A stretch of DNA of 64,000 bases, taken from positions 1 through 64,000 of the forward strand of contig JAHBWA010000024.1 in the NCBI GenBank assembly GCA_019637195.1, given 5' to 3'. The stretch comes from Labilithrix sp. Lineage in GTDB: Bacteria > Myxococcota_A > Polyangia > Polyangiales > Polyangiaceae. Below the pieces are notes generated by a model, which saw only the letters and a list, made by a program, of their open reading frames with translations, ran no database searches and had not been told where the DNA came from. Positions 38,526-47,585 of this stretch are shown one piece after another (position 1 is the first letter of the stretch; each line of letters begins with the position of its first letter). The translations under genes and the position numbers were made by a program.

Positions 38526-41500
38526 TCACTCGCCGTGATGCGCGCCGTGACCGTGTCCGTCGACCGACGGGACGTCGTCGAACCCGTCGTCTTCGTCCTC
38601 CTCCGGGTGCAGCGCCTCGCGGCGCGCCGCGACGAGGAGCATCGCGGGCAGGGCGAGCATCGACACGATCATCCCGATGAGGAGCCCGCCGATGACGACC
38701 GTGGCGAGCGGGCGCTGGACCTCGGCGCCCGTCCCGGTGGCGGTGGCGGCGGGGATGAAGCCGATCGCCGCGACGAGCGCCGTGCTGAACGGCGCGCGGA
38801 ACGCCGCGAGCGAGGCCTTCCGGACGCGCGCGACGACGTCCGCCTCGCGCGGAGTGTCGATCAGGCTCTGCGTCATGACGATGCCGGTCATCACGGCGAC
38901 TCCGCAGAGCGCGATGAAGCCGACGCCGGCCGGGATGCTGAACGGCAACCCTCGCAAGACGAGCGCGAAGACGCCGCCGCCGATCGCGAAGGGCAGGTTC
39001 GCGAGCGTGATGAACATGTACTTCACGTTGCGGAACATGAAGACCAGCATCAGCGCGATGACGCCGATCGACACGGGGACGAGCATCGAGAGGCGCGCCT
39101 TGGCGCGGTTGAAGTTCTCGAACTGACCGCCCCACACGACCTCGACCGACTTCGGCAGGTCGAGCGCCTTGACCTTCGCCTGCGCCTCCTTCACGAAGCT
39201 GACCATGTCGCGCCCGCGGACGTTCGTCTGGACGATCAGGCGGCGCTGGTTCTGCTCGCGGCCGACGACGACGATCGTGTCCTCGGCCTTCACGTCCGCG
39301 ACCATGCTGAGCGGGACGAGGTTGCCCTGCTGCGTGGCGAGCGGGAGGCGCTCGAGATCCCGCTCGTCGTCGACGCGCTCGCCGCCGAGGCGGACGACGA
39401 GGTCGAACACGCGCTCGTCCTCGCGGACGACGCCGACGGACTGGCCGGCGCGCGCCATCGCCAGCGCGTCGAGGACGCTGCCCGGCGCGACGCCGAGGCG
39501 CCCGACGTGGTCGCGGTTGAGCACGACGCGGATCGACGGCAGCCCCGTCACGATCTCCATCTTGGTGTCCGCGGCGCCGGGCGTCGCGGCGACCGCCTTG
39601 CGGATCGTGTCGGCGACGTCCTGGATCTCCTGGAGGTCGTCGCCGTAGACCTTGATCGCGACGTCTCCCTTGGTGCCGGCGACGAGATCGTTGACGCGCA
39701 TCTCGATCGGCTGGCTGAAGGCGTGGAGCGTGGCGGGCACGCGCGCCTCGAGCTTGTCCGAGAGCTCCTGCGCGAGCTTCTCCGGCGTCATCCCCTTGCG
39801 CCACTCCTCGCGCGGCTTGAGGATGACGAAGCAATCGCTCGACTCGGGGCCGGCGGAGTCGACCGCGCCCTCGGGCCGGCCGATGCGGTTCACGACCGTC
39901 GCCACCTCGGGCGCCTCGAGCAGCGTCTCCTCGGCGATCGTCGACAGCTCGATCGCCTGCTTCACGTTCGTGCTCGCCGGCCGGAGCGTGTCGAGGGCGT
40001 AGGCGCCCTCGAAGATGCGCGGGAGGAACTCGGCGCCCATCGACATCCCCGCCGAGAGGAGCGCGATCGCCAGCGCCGCCGCCCCGCCGATCGACGCCCA
40101 GGGTCGAGCGAGGACGAAGTCGAGCGCCGGCGCGTAGACGACGCGGAGCTTGCGGATGAGCCACGGCTCCTTCGCGTCGGCCGAGCCGCGGAGGAAGCGC
40201 GGCCCCACGGCGGGCACGAGGACGAGGGCGTAGAACAGCGCGCCCGCGAGCATGAAGCAGAGCGAGACGACGACGGGGCGGAACATCTTCCCCTCGATGT
40301 CCTCGAGCGTGACGAGCGGGAGGAAGACGAGGATCGTGATGACGACGCTGAAGACCGCCGGCTTCGCGACGTCCGCCATCGCGTGCATGATGCGCCGGCG
40401 CCGCCGGTTGCGGTCGGCGACGTTCGCGCCGTGCGTCATGGCGTGCTCGACCGTGAGCACCGCGCCCTCGACGACGATGCCGAAGTCGATGGCGCCGAGG
40501 CTCATCACGTTGCCCGTGTACCCGACGGCGTTGAGGCCGATGAACCCGACCAGCATCGCGAAGGGGATCGCGCCGGCGACGAGCAGTCCCGCGCGGAGGC
40601 TGCCGAGCGTGAGGAGGAGGCAGACGACGACGATGACCGCGCCCTCGGTCAGGTTCTTCGCCACCGTCTTGAGGACGCGGTTGATGAACTCGGCGCGATC
40701 GTAATAGGCGTCGATGCTCACGCCGCTCGGCAGGTACGGCGTGATCTCCGCGATCTTGTCCTTCACGCCCTCGACGACGTCGCGGCTGTTCGCGCCCTTC
40801 AGCATGAGCACGCTGCCGCCGACGATCTCGCCGCGGCCGTCGCGGGTCATCGCCCCCTGGCGCTGCGCGGGCCCCGTGTCGACCGTGCCGAGCTGGCTCA
40901 GGCGGACGGGGATGCCGTTGTCGTCGGTGTGGACGACCGTGGCGGCGATGTCCTCGAGCCCCTTGTAGCGGGCGTCGCCGCGGAGGACGATCTGCTCGCC
41001 GGCGGACTCCACGTAGCCGCCGCCGCCGACGCGGTTGTCCTTCGAGATCGCCTCCTTCACCATCTCGATGGAGACGGCGTGGGCGGCGAGGCGCGCGGGA
41101 TCGAGCGTCACGCGGTACTGCTTCAGCGCGCCGCCGAACCCGACGACCTCGATGACGCCCGGCACCTGGCGGAGCTTGGGCCCGAGCTGCCACTCGACGA
41201 TCGTCCGGAGCTCCTCCGGGGAGCGTCCGTCGCCGCGCAGCTCGAACATGTAGATCTCGCCGAGCGCCGTCGTGATCGGCCCGAGCTCCGGCTTGCCGAG
41301 CTCGGGCGGGATCTGCTCGCGGATCTGGACGAGCCGCTCGTTGACGAGCTGGCGCGCGAAGTAGACGTCCACCTCGTCGGTGAAGATGAGCGTGACGATC
41401 GAGATCCCGAGCTTGCTCGTGCTGCGCGTGTGCTTGAGGCCGGGGATGCCCGCGACGCCGCGCTCGATCGGCTGGGTGATCTGCGACTCGACCTCGGTCG

Positions 41501-41669
41501 CCGACAGCGCCGAGGCGCGCGTCACGACCTGGACCTGGATGTTGGTGAGGTCCGGGACGGCGTCGATCGCGAGCTCCTTCGCCGCGTAGACGCCTGCCCC
41601 GATGATACCGAGGCAGATCATGATCGCGATGAAGGCGTTCTTCGCCGCCCAGATGACGAGCGCCCTCAT
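38526..41669 (-). CDS. Heavy-metal efflux RND transporter (CzcA/CusA family)
   Basis: Inner-membrane proton-driven RND pump of the heavy-metal subfamily, 1047 aa as usual for CzcA/CusA. Typical features: a 12-helix layout (first helix about 13-33), large periplasmic loops after helices 1 and 7, and the helix-4 charge relay stretch LGAIDFGIVVEGAVLTVEH. The middle acidic position there is Glu where CzcA has Asp. The C terminus is His/Asp/Glu-rich (DGHGHGAHHGE), a possible metal-binding tail. The adaptor gene is upstream (58-nt gap). No outer-membrane channel gene is nearby. Confidence 0.92.
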   Translation of the reverse strand: MRALVIWAAKNAFIAIMICLGIIGAGVYAAKELAIDAVPDLTNIQVQVVTRASALSATEVESQITQPIERGVAGIPGLKHTRSTSKLGISIVTLIFTDEVDVYFARQLVNERLVQIREQIPPELGKPELGPITTALGEIYMFELRGDGRSPEELRTIVEWQLGPKLRQVPGVIEVVGFGGALKQYRVTLDPARLAAHAVSIEMVKEAISKDNRVGGGGYVESAGEQIVLRGDARYKGLEDIAATVVHTDDNGIPVRLSQLGTVDTGPAQRQGAMTRDGRGEIVGGSVLMLKGANSRDVVEGVKDKIAEITPYLPSGVSIDAYYDRAEFINRVLKTVAKNLTEGAVIVVVCLLLTLGSLRAGLLVAGAIPFAMLVGFIGLNAVGYTGNVMSLGAIDFGIVVEGAVLTVEHAMTHGANVADRNRRRRRIMHAMADVAKPAVFSVVITILVFLPLVTLEDIEGKMFRPVVVSLCFMLAGALFYALVLVPAVGPRFLRGSADAKEPWLIRKLRVVYAPALDFVLARPWASIGGAAALAIALLSAGMSMGAEFLPRIFEGAYALDTLRPASTNVKQAIELSTIAEETLLEAPEVATVVNRIGRPEGAVDSAGPESSDCFVILKPREEWRKGMTPEKLAQELSDKLEARVPATLHAFSQPIEMRVNDLVAGTKGDVAIKVYGDDLQEIQDVADTIRKAVAATPGAADTKMEIVTGLPSIRVVLNRDHVGRLGVAPGSVLDALAMARAGQSVGVVREDERVFDLVVRLGGERVDDERDLERLPLATQQGNLVPLSMVADVKAEDTIVVVGREQNQRRLIVQTNVRGRDMVSFVKEAQAKVKALDLPKSVEVVWGGQFENFNRAKARLSMLVPVSIGVIALMLVFMFRNVKYMFITLANLPFAIGGGVFALVLRGLPFSIPAGVGFIALCGVAVMTGIVMTQSLIDTPREADVVARVRKASLAAFRAPFSTALVAAIGFIPAATATGTGAEVQRPLATVVIGGLLIGMIVSMLALPAMLLVAARREALHPEEDEDDGFDDVPSVDGHGHGAHHGE

Positions 41670-41727
41670 CGCGCCTCCCCCGCCGGCGCTCCGCCCCGCG
41701 CTCCGCCCAGTCCGTGTGCCGGGGAGC

Positions 41728-42888
41728 TCATTGCTTCGTGACTTCGCCGCGGAGCACGAAGGCGCCCTCGACGACGATCTTCTCGCCCTTGGCGAGGCCC
41801 TCGTGGATCTCGGCGACCTCGGTGGTCTTCCGCGCGACCTGGACCTTGCGGACCTCGAAGGTGCCGACGTCCTTCTCGACGAAGACGACCTTGTCGTCCC
41901 CGATCGGCTGCACGGCGGGCGCGGGGATGAGGAAGCGGTCGTGCGAGGCGGTCTCGGGCAGCTTGATGCTCGCGCGGACGAAGAGCCCCGGCTTGAGGAC
42001 GTCGTCGTGGTTCTTCACGTCGATGTACGCGCGCGCGGAGCGGCTCTGCTTGCCGATCTGCGGCTCCACGAGCACGATCTTTCCCTTGAAGGTCTTACCC
42101 GGCAGCGCGTCGACGAAGATCTCGGCCTCCTGGCCCACCTGGAAGTACGGGAGGTCCGCCTCGTAGACGTTGAGCGCGGCGCGGAGATCGCGCGGATCCG
42201 CGATGACGAACGCGGTCTCCTTCGCCTGGAGGAAGCGCCCGAGGATCGCGTCGCGCCGGACCACCACGCCGTCGATCGGCGCGGTGAGCGAGAGCATTCC
42301 GGCACCCGAGATCTTGGTGCCCGCGGTGGGCTGCCCGACGCCGAGCGCCTGGAGCTTCGCCTTGGCCGCGGCGAGGTCGGCCTCGGTCTTCGACGCCTCG
42401 GCCTTCGCCTGCTCGGCCTCGCGCGCGGTGGTCAGCCCCTTCTCGAGGAGGCCGCTCTCGCGCTCGAGGTTGGTGTTCGCCGACTTCGACGCCGCCTGCG
42501 CCGAGAGGTACTCGGCCTGAGCGTTCGCGATGGACGGGACCACGAGCGTAGCGAGGAGCTGGCCGCGCTTGACGGCATCGCCGGCCTTGACGGTCACCGA
42601 CGTCAGGCGGCCGTCGACCAGCGTGCCGACCTCGGCGTAGTTGTCGAGGTTGTACTCGAGCGAGCCAGGCACCTCGAGATCGAGCGCCCCAGTGCTGCTG
42701 CCCGCGGGCTCGACCTTGATCCCGAGACGCTCGAGCGACTTCGGGTCGAACTTCACGAGCTTCGTGCCGTCGGCGCGCAGCGGAGCGGGGTTCTCCTGGG
42801 CACGAACCGGCTTCTCCCCCGAGCAACCGGCGCAAGCGGCGAGGACGAGAGCAGCGGAGAGGCCGAGGGGGATGCGAGGCTTGGACAT
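41728..42888 (-). CDS. RND efflux periplasmic adaptor (CusB/CzcB-like)
   Basis: Membrane-fusion protein that links the RND pump to an outer-membrane channel. 386 aa; a lipobox (VLAAC, Cys about 19) suggests lipid anchoring. Barrel-sandwich/lipoyl parts surround a coiled-coil hairpin (about 120-190, NAQAEYLSAQAASKSANTNL), with beta-barrel segments TAPIDGVVVRRDAI and GLFVRASIKLP. First gene of the pair. Metal specificity is not visible. Confidence 0.9.
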   Translation of the reverse strand: MSKPRIPLGLSAALVLAACAGCSGEKPVRAQENPAPLRADGTKLVKFDPKSLERLGIKVEPAGSSTGALDLEVPGSLEYNLDNYAEVGTLVDGRLTSVTVKAGDAVKRGQLLATLVVPSIANAQAEYLSAQAASKSANTNLERESGLLEKGLTTAREAEQAKAEASKTEADLAAAKAKLQALGVGQPTAGTKISGAGMLSLTAPIDGVVVRRDAILGRFLQAKETAFVIADPRDLRAALNVYEADLPYFQVGQEAEIFVDALPGKTFKGKIVLVEPQIGKQSRSARAYIDVKNHDDVLKPGLFVRASIKLPETASHDRFLIPAPAVQPIGDDKVVFVEKDVGTFEVRKVQVARKTTEVAEIHEGLAKGEKIVVEGAFVLRGEVTKQ

Positions 42889-43037
42889 GTGTTGGCGACA
42901 GCAGACGTTGCCTGTCCCGAAGGCCCGTCATTCTGACACCAACCCGCGCCGAATTCCTACTTGGGAGATCGTTTGAGTCCCAACGATTACCCAGTTCGTA
43001 GCGAAACGCGACGACCCGTGACCGACCGTAGACACCT

Positions 43038-43168
43038 GCCACGGTCGTCGGCGCCGAGCGTCGAGCCGCCGGCGCCGAACGCGAACGGGAAGCCGGCGAC
43101 CGTCGTCGGCGCCGAGCGTCAGCCGCCGACGCCGAACTTGAACGGGAAGCCGGCGACCGTCGTCGGCG
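43038..43168. repeat. 57-nt tandem repeat covering the 3' end of the AgmX-like gene
   Basis: aacgggaagccggcgaccgt begins at 43084 and again at 43141 (period 57). The shared unit is 43065-43111 against 43122-43168, with a third partial tail at about 43038-43062 offset by one base. The second unit contains the last codons and the stop of the gene at 43119. This is the same architecture as the prmC repeat. Confidence 0.8.
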
Positions 43169-44546
43169 AGTCGCTCGCCGGAAACTTCCAGCGCTGCACC
43201 TGACGGACGACGCAGCCCTCGACGCGCGCGTTCGACAGCGTCGTCCCTGCGACCGACGCGGTCGTCACGCTGCCGCTCGGATCGATCTGCCACTGCACGG
43301 TGACGCCGCCCTTCAGCCCCGGGTTGCGCTGCGCCTCGGACTCGTAGCAGGCGCGCACCGCGCCGATGTGACTCATGACGACGCGTCGGATCTGCTCGGG
43401 CGAGAGGCCGCCCTTCGCGGCCGCCGTGCCGGTCCCCACCGCGACCTTCGCTTCGCCGGGACCGCCGCCCGGCCCGTTGCCGCTGCCCGTGCCCCCGCCG
43501 GTGCCGCCCTTGCCGTTGCCGCCGCTGCCTCGCCCGCCGGGTCCGCCCCCGCCCGCGCCGTAGCCGCCGCCGTTGCCCGCGCCGAAGCCGGTGTCGAGCG
43601 TGCCCGAGCCGAACGCGGTGCCCGCGCCGGTCCCGCCGCCGCCGCCGCCCGCGCCCTTGAGGCCGGTGCCTGGTCCGCTGCCGAGGACGAGGTCCTTCGA
43701 GTTGAGTCCGGACAACGCCGCCGACACCGTGTTGATCGACTTGAGCGTGTTCTGGATCTCCTTGCCGGTGTCGCCCTCGAGGACCTCGCTGAGCCCGCCG
43801 TAGTGCGTCGTCGGTTTGATCTCGCCGGGCAGGCTCGTGTTGTCGGCGGTCTTGTTCAGGCCGAGCTTGCCTTCGTCGCCTTTGATCTTCCGGCCGCCGC
43901 CCTGGTCCTTCTTGTCCTGCGCGCCGGGATCCTTGATGCCGGAGCCGCCCGCCTGATCGCCCTCCGCCACGGCCGGCGGTGGTGGCGGCTCGAGCTCCAT
44001 ACGCTTGACCTTGAAGCGCGACGCGAGGTCCTCCGGCGACTCGAGCTCGGGCGGCTTCGGATACGGCAGCGGTGTCGAGAGCGTCGAGAGGAGGCCGATG
44101 CCGCCCACGTGCAAGATGGCGCTGCAGAGACCCGCGAGGAGCACGAGCAGCTCGGGCGCGCGGAACGCCCCGATCTTGATCGGCTGCGTCGTGTACTGGA
44201 AGAAGAGCGAGACCTGTCCGTACTGAATGAGGCCGAAGTCGCCGGGCATGATCGGCACGGCCGCGCTCGTCCGCGCGATCGCGACCGGATCCTCGGCGCG
44301 GCCGCGGAGGGTGAGCAGGCCGCCGAGGCATCCGCGCGCGTCGAGCTCCCATCCGCCCGCCGCGGCGCGCACCGGCACCGGCGACATCTCGATGCCCTCG
44401 GGGATCGGCAGGTTCGCGTCGGCCGTGTCGCCGAGGTGGAACGATTCACCTCGCGCGAGCGTGCGCAGCGCGACGACCGTCGTGCCCCAGACGACGGCGA
44501 CACGAAGCGCGTTCGGCGACTGCGGAGGAGGAGGCAACTTCGCCAT
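43119..44546 (-). CDS. AgmX/PglI C-terminal domain protein (TonB-like, motility-associated)
   Basis: A 475-aa protein. The N-terminal 135 residues are a folded domain (FHLGDTADANLPIPEG), followed by one membrane helix (about 130-150, PELLVLLAGLCSAILHVGGI), a long Gly/Pro/Lys-rich linker with Gly repeats (about 180-370), and the C-terminal TonB-like/AgmX domain. That domain carries SHIGAVRACYESEAQRNPGL, the AgmX/PglI signature, then GCVVRQVQRWKFPAS. In Myxococcus, AgmX and its relatives are needed for adventurous gliding. It is upstream of and co-directional with the RND adaptor gene. Confidence 0.8.
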   Translation of the reverse strand: MAKLPPPPQSPNALRVAVVWGTTVVALRTLARGESFHLGDTADANLPIPEGIEMSPVPVRAAAGGWELDARGCLGGLLTLRGRAEDPVAIARTSAAVPIMPGDFGLIQYGQVSLFFQYTTQPIKIGAFRAPELLVLLAGLCSAILHVGGIGLLSTLSTPLPYPKPPELESPEDLASRFKVKRMELEPPPPPAVAEGDQAGGSGIKDPGAQDKKDQGGGRKIKGDEGKLGLNKTADNTSLPGEIKPTTHYGGLSEVLEGDTGKEIQNTLKSINTVSAALSGLNSKDLVLGSGPGTGLKGAGGGGGGTGAGTAFGSGTLDTGFGAGNGGGYGAGGGGPGGRGSGGNGKGGTGGGTGSGNGPGGGPGEAKVAVGTGTAAAKGGLSPEQIRRVVMSHIGAVRACYESEAQRNPGLKGGVTVQWQIDPSGSVTTASVAGTTLSNARVEGCVVRQVQRWKFPASDSPTTVAGFPFKFGVGG

Positions 44547-44706
44547 CGTTGTCGGAGCGTATCAGAGGGTTGGAGGCCGCTTCGAGTTCCCGCTTGCGGC
44601 TTCGCGGGCGCGGGCGGGCGCGCGGATCCGTGCGCGGTGCGCGGCCTACATGGACGCCCCGCCTCCGCGCGCCGCGACATGTCGGTCGGAATGTTCGACG
44701 CGCGGC

Positions 44707-44722
44707 TCACCCCTGGGGGTGA
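44707..44722. promoter_or_regulatory. Perfect palindrome upstream of the addB-cas operon, candidate operator
   Basis: TCACCCC-TG-GGGGTGA, 7-bp perfect arms with a 2-nt centre, about 65 nt before the GTG of addB. It is flanked by direct GTTCG motifs (44691-44727). No other such palindrome was noticed in the window. Likely the site of a dimeric regulator. Confidence 0.5.
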
Positions 44723-44786
44723 TGTTCGGTCTCGGCGCCTTCGTGCTCTCTTCGAAGTTCATGCGCGCAGGGGGAGAAACGGCCGC

Positions 44787-47585
44787 GTGAGGCCTCGGGT
44801 CGGTCTTGCCCTCGGCGGGCCCGTGTTCGCCGGCAGCGCGGCTCCTCGCGGGCTCCTCGGCGCGCCCGCCTGGGGTCCGAGCGGGCTCCTCCGCGACCTG
44901 GAGCTGCGCCTCGGCCTCGGCCCCGTCAACGAGGCCGCGAGCGTGCGCGTGCCCCGGTGGACCGCGCGAATCAAGGCCGTCGCGGACGCGAGCGCCTTCT
45001 ATGCACGGTCGTTCGCGGTCGACGAGCTCGGGACGGCGACGACGCTGCTCTCGTGGCGCGACGCGCTCGTCGAGGCGGGCTGGGACGGTCGGGTCGTCGC
45101 CGGCGGCGGCGACCGGCTCCGCGCGCTCGCCGCGCTCGAGGGCCATGACGGAGAGCCGGTTCCCCCAGGCGACGCGGACCGGCTCGCCCGCGTCGACCGC
45201 GCCCTTCACGACGCGCAGACGCGCGTCTACGAGACGATCGCCTTCGCCGAGGACGTCGCGCTGTGGCCCCGGCGCTGGCAGAGCATCTTCCGGAAGCTCG
45301 CGCACCTCGGGACGCCGACGACAAGCTTCGAGCACACGCGTTCCGGCGCCGACGCCAACGCCGACGCGCGCTCGGATCTCGGCTTGCTCCAAGCGCACCT
45401 GCGTGGACAGGGGCGTGTCGGCGCCGTCCGAGGCGATGGCTCGCTCCTTCTCCTCCGCGGCGACACCGCCGGAGACCTCGCCGACCTCACCGCCGCGCTG
45501 CTCGCCGAGCGACGCGCGGAGGCGGGTGACGACGTCGTCGTCCGAAGCCTCGATCCGTGGCCGCTCGAGACTGCGCTCACGAAGTTCGGGCTCGCGGCGC
45601 AGGGCTGCGCGGGGGGCAGTCGCTGGCGCCCGGCGATGCAGGTGCTCTCGCTCGCGATCGAGCTCGCCTTCGAGCCGCGCGATCCGTACCGCGTGCTCGA
45701 GCTGCTCACGCTGGCGCTCGGGCCCTTCCGCGGCGCGGTCGGGGCACGTCTCGCTCGGGCCGTGGCCCGCCAGCCCGGCGTCGGCGGCAAGGAGTGGCAG
45801 AGGCAGCGCGCCGATTTCGCGGCTCGTCTCCTCCTACGTCATGAGGGTCTCGAACGCGAAAACGGCGCCTCCGAGACCGACGCGGCTCGGGTCGCTGCCG
45901 CGATCGTGGACGAGCGCATGGGCCTCGTCCGCACGTGGCTCGAGGGACCAGCCGCCGATCCGCGTGGCGCTGCGCGCGCGGACCTCGCCACCGTCGTCGA
46001 TCGGGTCCGGGAGTGGCTCCGCGCACGTCTTCGCGCGGGCGAGGTCGCGACCTACGGCGCCGCGCACGCCCAGGCGACGGCGCTCGCCGAGGCGATCACG
46101 CATGACGCGCGCGAGCAGCTCTCGCAGGAGGACGCGAGGCAGCTGCTCGATCGCTTCGCCAGAGGCGAGGACTCCCACGCGCTCTCGTGTGAAGCCGCGG
46201 GACGCATCGCTCACGTCGATCATCCAGCGCTGCTCCTCGCGCCGGCCGACCGCGTCTTCATTTGGGGCTTCGTTTCCGGCACCGAGCGTCGGCCGCCTCG
46301 ACTCCCCTGGAACGACGACGAGCTACGCGCGCTCGGGGCGGCCGGCGTCGGGTTCCCGGAGCCCGCCGCGCTGCTCCGCTTGGAGGCGCAGAGCTGGCGC
46401 CGGGCCGTGCTCGCCGCGCGGAGGCAGGTCGTGATGATCGCGCCGCGCACGATCAAGGGAATCGCGACGACCCCGCACGCGCTCTGGGACGAGATCTCCG
46501 CCCGGCTGGCGCTCGACGCGGGCGGTACGGCGAGGCTCGTCCGCGACGCGCGCGCTCTGCTCGACGGCGACGCTCGCCTGCAGAGCGAACGACTCGTGAA
46601 CGTCGCGGTGCATCCGCCGCTTCGACTCCCCGAAGCTCGCGGCGAGTGGACCGTGCCCGCGGCCGAGCGCCACGGCCACGGCTCTACCGCCGACTCGACC
46701 ACCTCCGTCACGGCGCTCGAGAGGATCGCGACCTGCCCGCTCGCGTGGGTCCTCGAGCACCGCGCGATGATCCGCCCCGGAGCGGTCGCGCGCGTCGTGA
46801 GCGGTCCGCAGCTCAACGGTCGCCTCGGCCATCGGCTGGTCGAGGAGCTCCACGGCGCCGGCGCGTTCGACCTCGCGGAGGACGCCTTCCTCGCGCGCGC
46901 GACCGAGCTGTTCGAGGACCTCCTCCGGACCGAAGGCGCGACGCTGCTCTCTCCCGGCGCCTCGATCGAGCGCCTCCAGCTCACGCGCCAGATCCGTGAG
47001 GCGATGCGCGCGCTCCACCGCTACCTCGCGAGCAGCGGCCGCCGAATCGCCGCGGTCGAAGAGGAGGTAACGACGGACTCGGCGATCGGCCGGCTCCATG
47101 GCCGGCTCGATCTCCGCCTCGTCGACGAAGCGGGGAGGTCCGCGATCCTCGACCTGAAGTGGGGCGGCTCGTCCTACGCCAAGCTCCTCGCCGAAGGTCG
47201 AGCCGTGCAGCTCGCCGTGTACGCCCGCGCGGTCGGGCGAGCCTTCGCGAGCGGCGCCTCCTGGGCCCCGCCGGCGGGATACTTCGCCCTCTCGCGCGGT
47301 GAGCTGCTGTCGGCCGACGACCGGATGAAGCCGCTCCGGGTGATCGACGGTTCGTCGCTCGAAGAGACGCTCGCGCGCGTCGAGGCGACGGCCCGGGCCG
47401 TGATCGATCGTCACGACGCCGGCTCCGTCCACGTCGCGGGCACCCGCCGGGCGCTGCCGCTGCTCGACGCGCTCGGCGTCGGCGACGCCGAACGGGACCG
47501 CCACTTCGAGACGTCCCGCGACGCGGCGTGTGGCTACTGCGACTACGACGCGCTCTGCGGCCGGAAGTGGGAGGAGGTCACGTGA
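44787..47585 (+). CDS. AddB-like (RexB-like) nuclease subunit with Fe-S nuclease domain
   Basis: Subunit B of an AddAB-type helicase-nuclease that processes double-strand DNA ends. GTG 44787 (932 aa) follows gggggaga at 44769-44776. The N-terminal 640 residues are the inactive helicase-like part; no Walker A is seen. The C-terminal PD-(D/E)xK nuclease has GRLDLRL (Asp775) and ILDLKW (Asp789, Lys791). Four Cys fit the AddB iron-sulfur site: Cys650 (ATCPLAW), Cys915, Cys918 and Cys924 (CGYCDYDALC). The addA gene starts as GTGA over this stop. First gene of the operon that continues into the cas genes. Confidence 0.85.
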   Translation: MRPRVGLALGGPVFAGSAAPRGLLGAPAWGPSGLLRDLELRLGLGPVNEAASVRVPRWTARIKAVADASAFYARSFAVDELGTATTLLSWRDALVEAGWDGRVVAGGGDRLRALAALEGHDGEPVPPGDADRLARVDRALHDAQTRVYETIAFAEDVALWPRRWQSIFRKLAHLGTPTTSFEHTRSGADANADARSDLGLLQAHLRGQGRVGAVRGDGSLLLLRGDTAGDLADLTAALLAERRAEAGDDVVVRSLDPWPLETALTKFGLAAQGCAGGSRWRPAMQVLSLAIELAFEPRDPYRVLELLTLALGPFRGAVGARLARAVARQPGVGGKEWQRQRADFAARLLLRHEGLERENGASETDAARVAAAIVDERMGLVRTWLEGPAADPRGAARADLATVVDRVREWLRARLRAGEVATYGAAHAQATALAEAITHDAREQLSQEDARQLLDRFARGEDSHALSCEAAGRIAHVDHPALLLAPADRVFIWGFVSGTERRPPRLPWNDDELRALGAAGVGFPEPAALLRLEAQSWRRAVLAARRQVVMIAPRTIKGIATTPHALWDEISARLALDAGGTARLVRDARALLDGDARLQSERLVNVAVHPPLRLPEARGEWTVPAAERHGHGSTADSTTSVTALERIATCPLAWVLEHRAMIRPGAVARVVSGPQLNGRLGHRLVEELHGAGAFDLAEDAFLARATELFEDLLRTEGATLLSPGASIERLQLTRQIREAMRALHRYLASSGRRIAAVEEEVTTDSAIGRLHGRLDLRLVDEAGRSAILDLKWGGSSYAKLLAEGRAVQLAVYARAVGRAFASGASWAPPAGYFALSRGELLSADDRMKPLRVIDGSSLEETLARVEATARAVIDRHDAGSVHVAGTRRALPLLDALGVGDAERDRHFETSRDAACGYCDYDALCGRKWEEVT

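Noticed and set aside
47528..47581. Upstream start for AddA (ATG-like 47528 extension)
   Set aside because: The extra residues overlap the addB 3' end in another frame; GTG 47582 starts exactly at the conserved helicase N terminus with a GTGA overlap.
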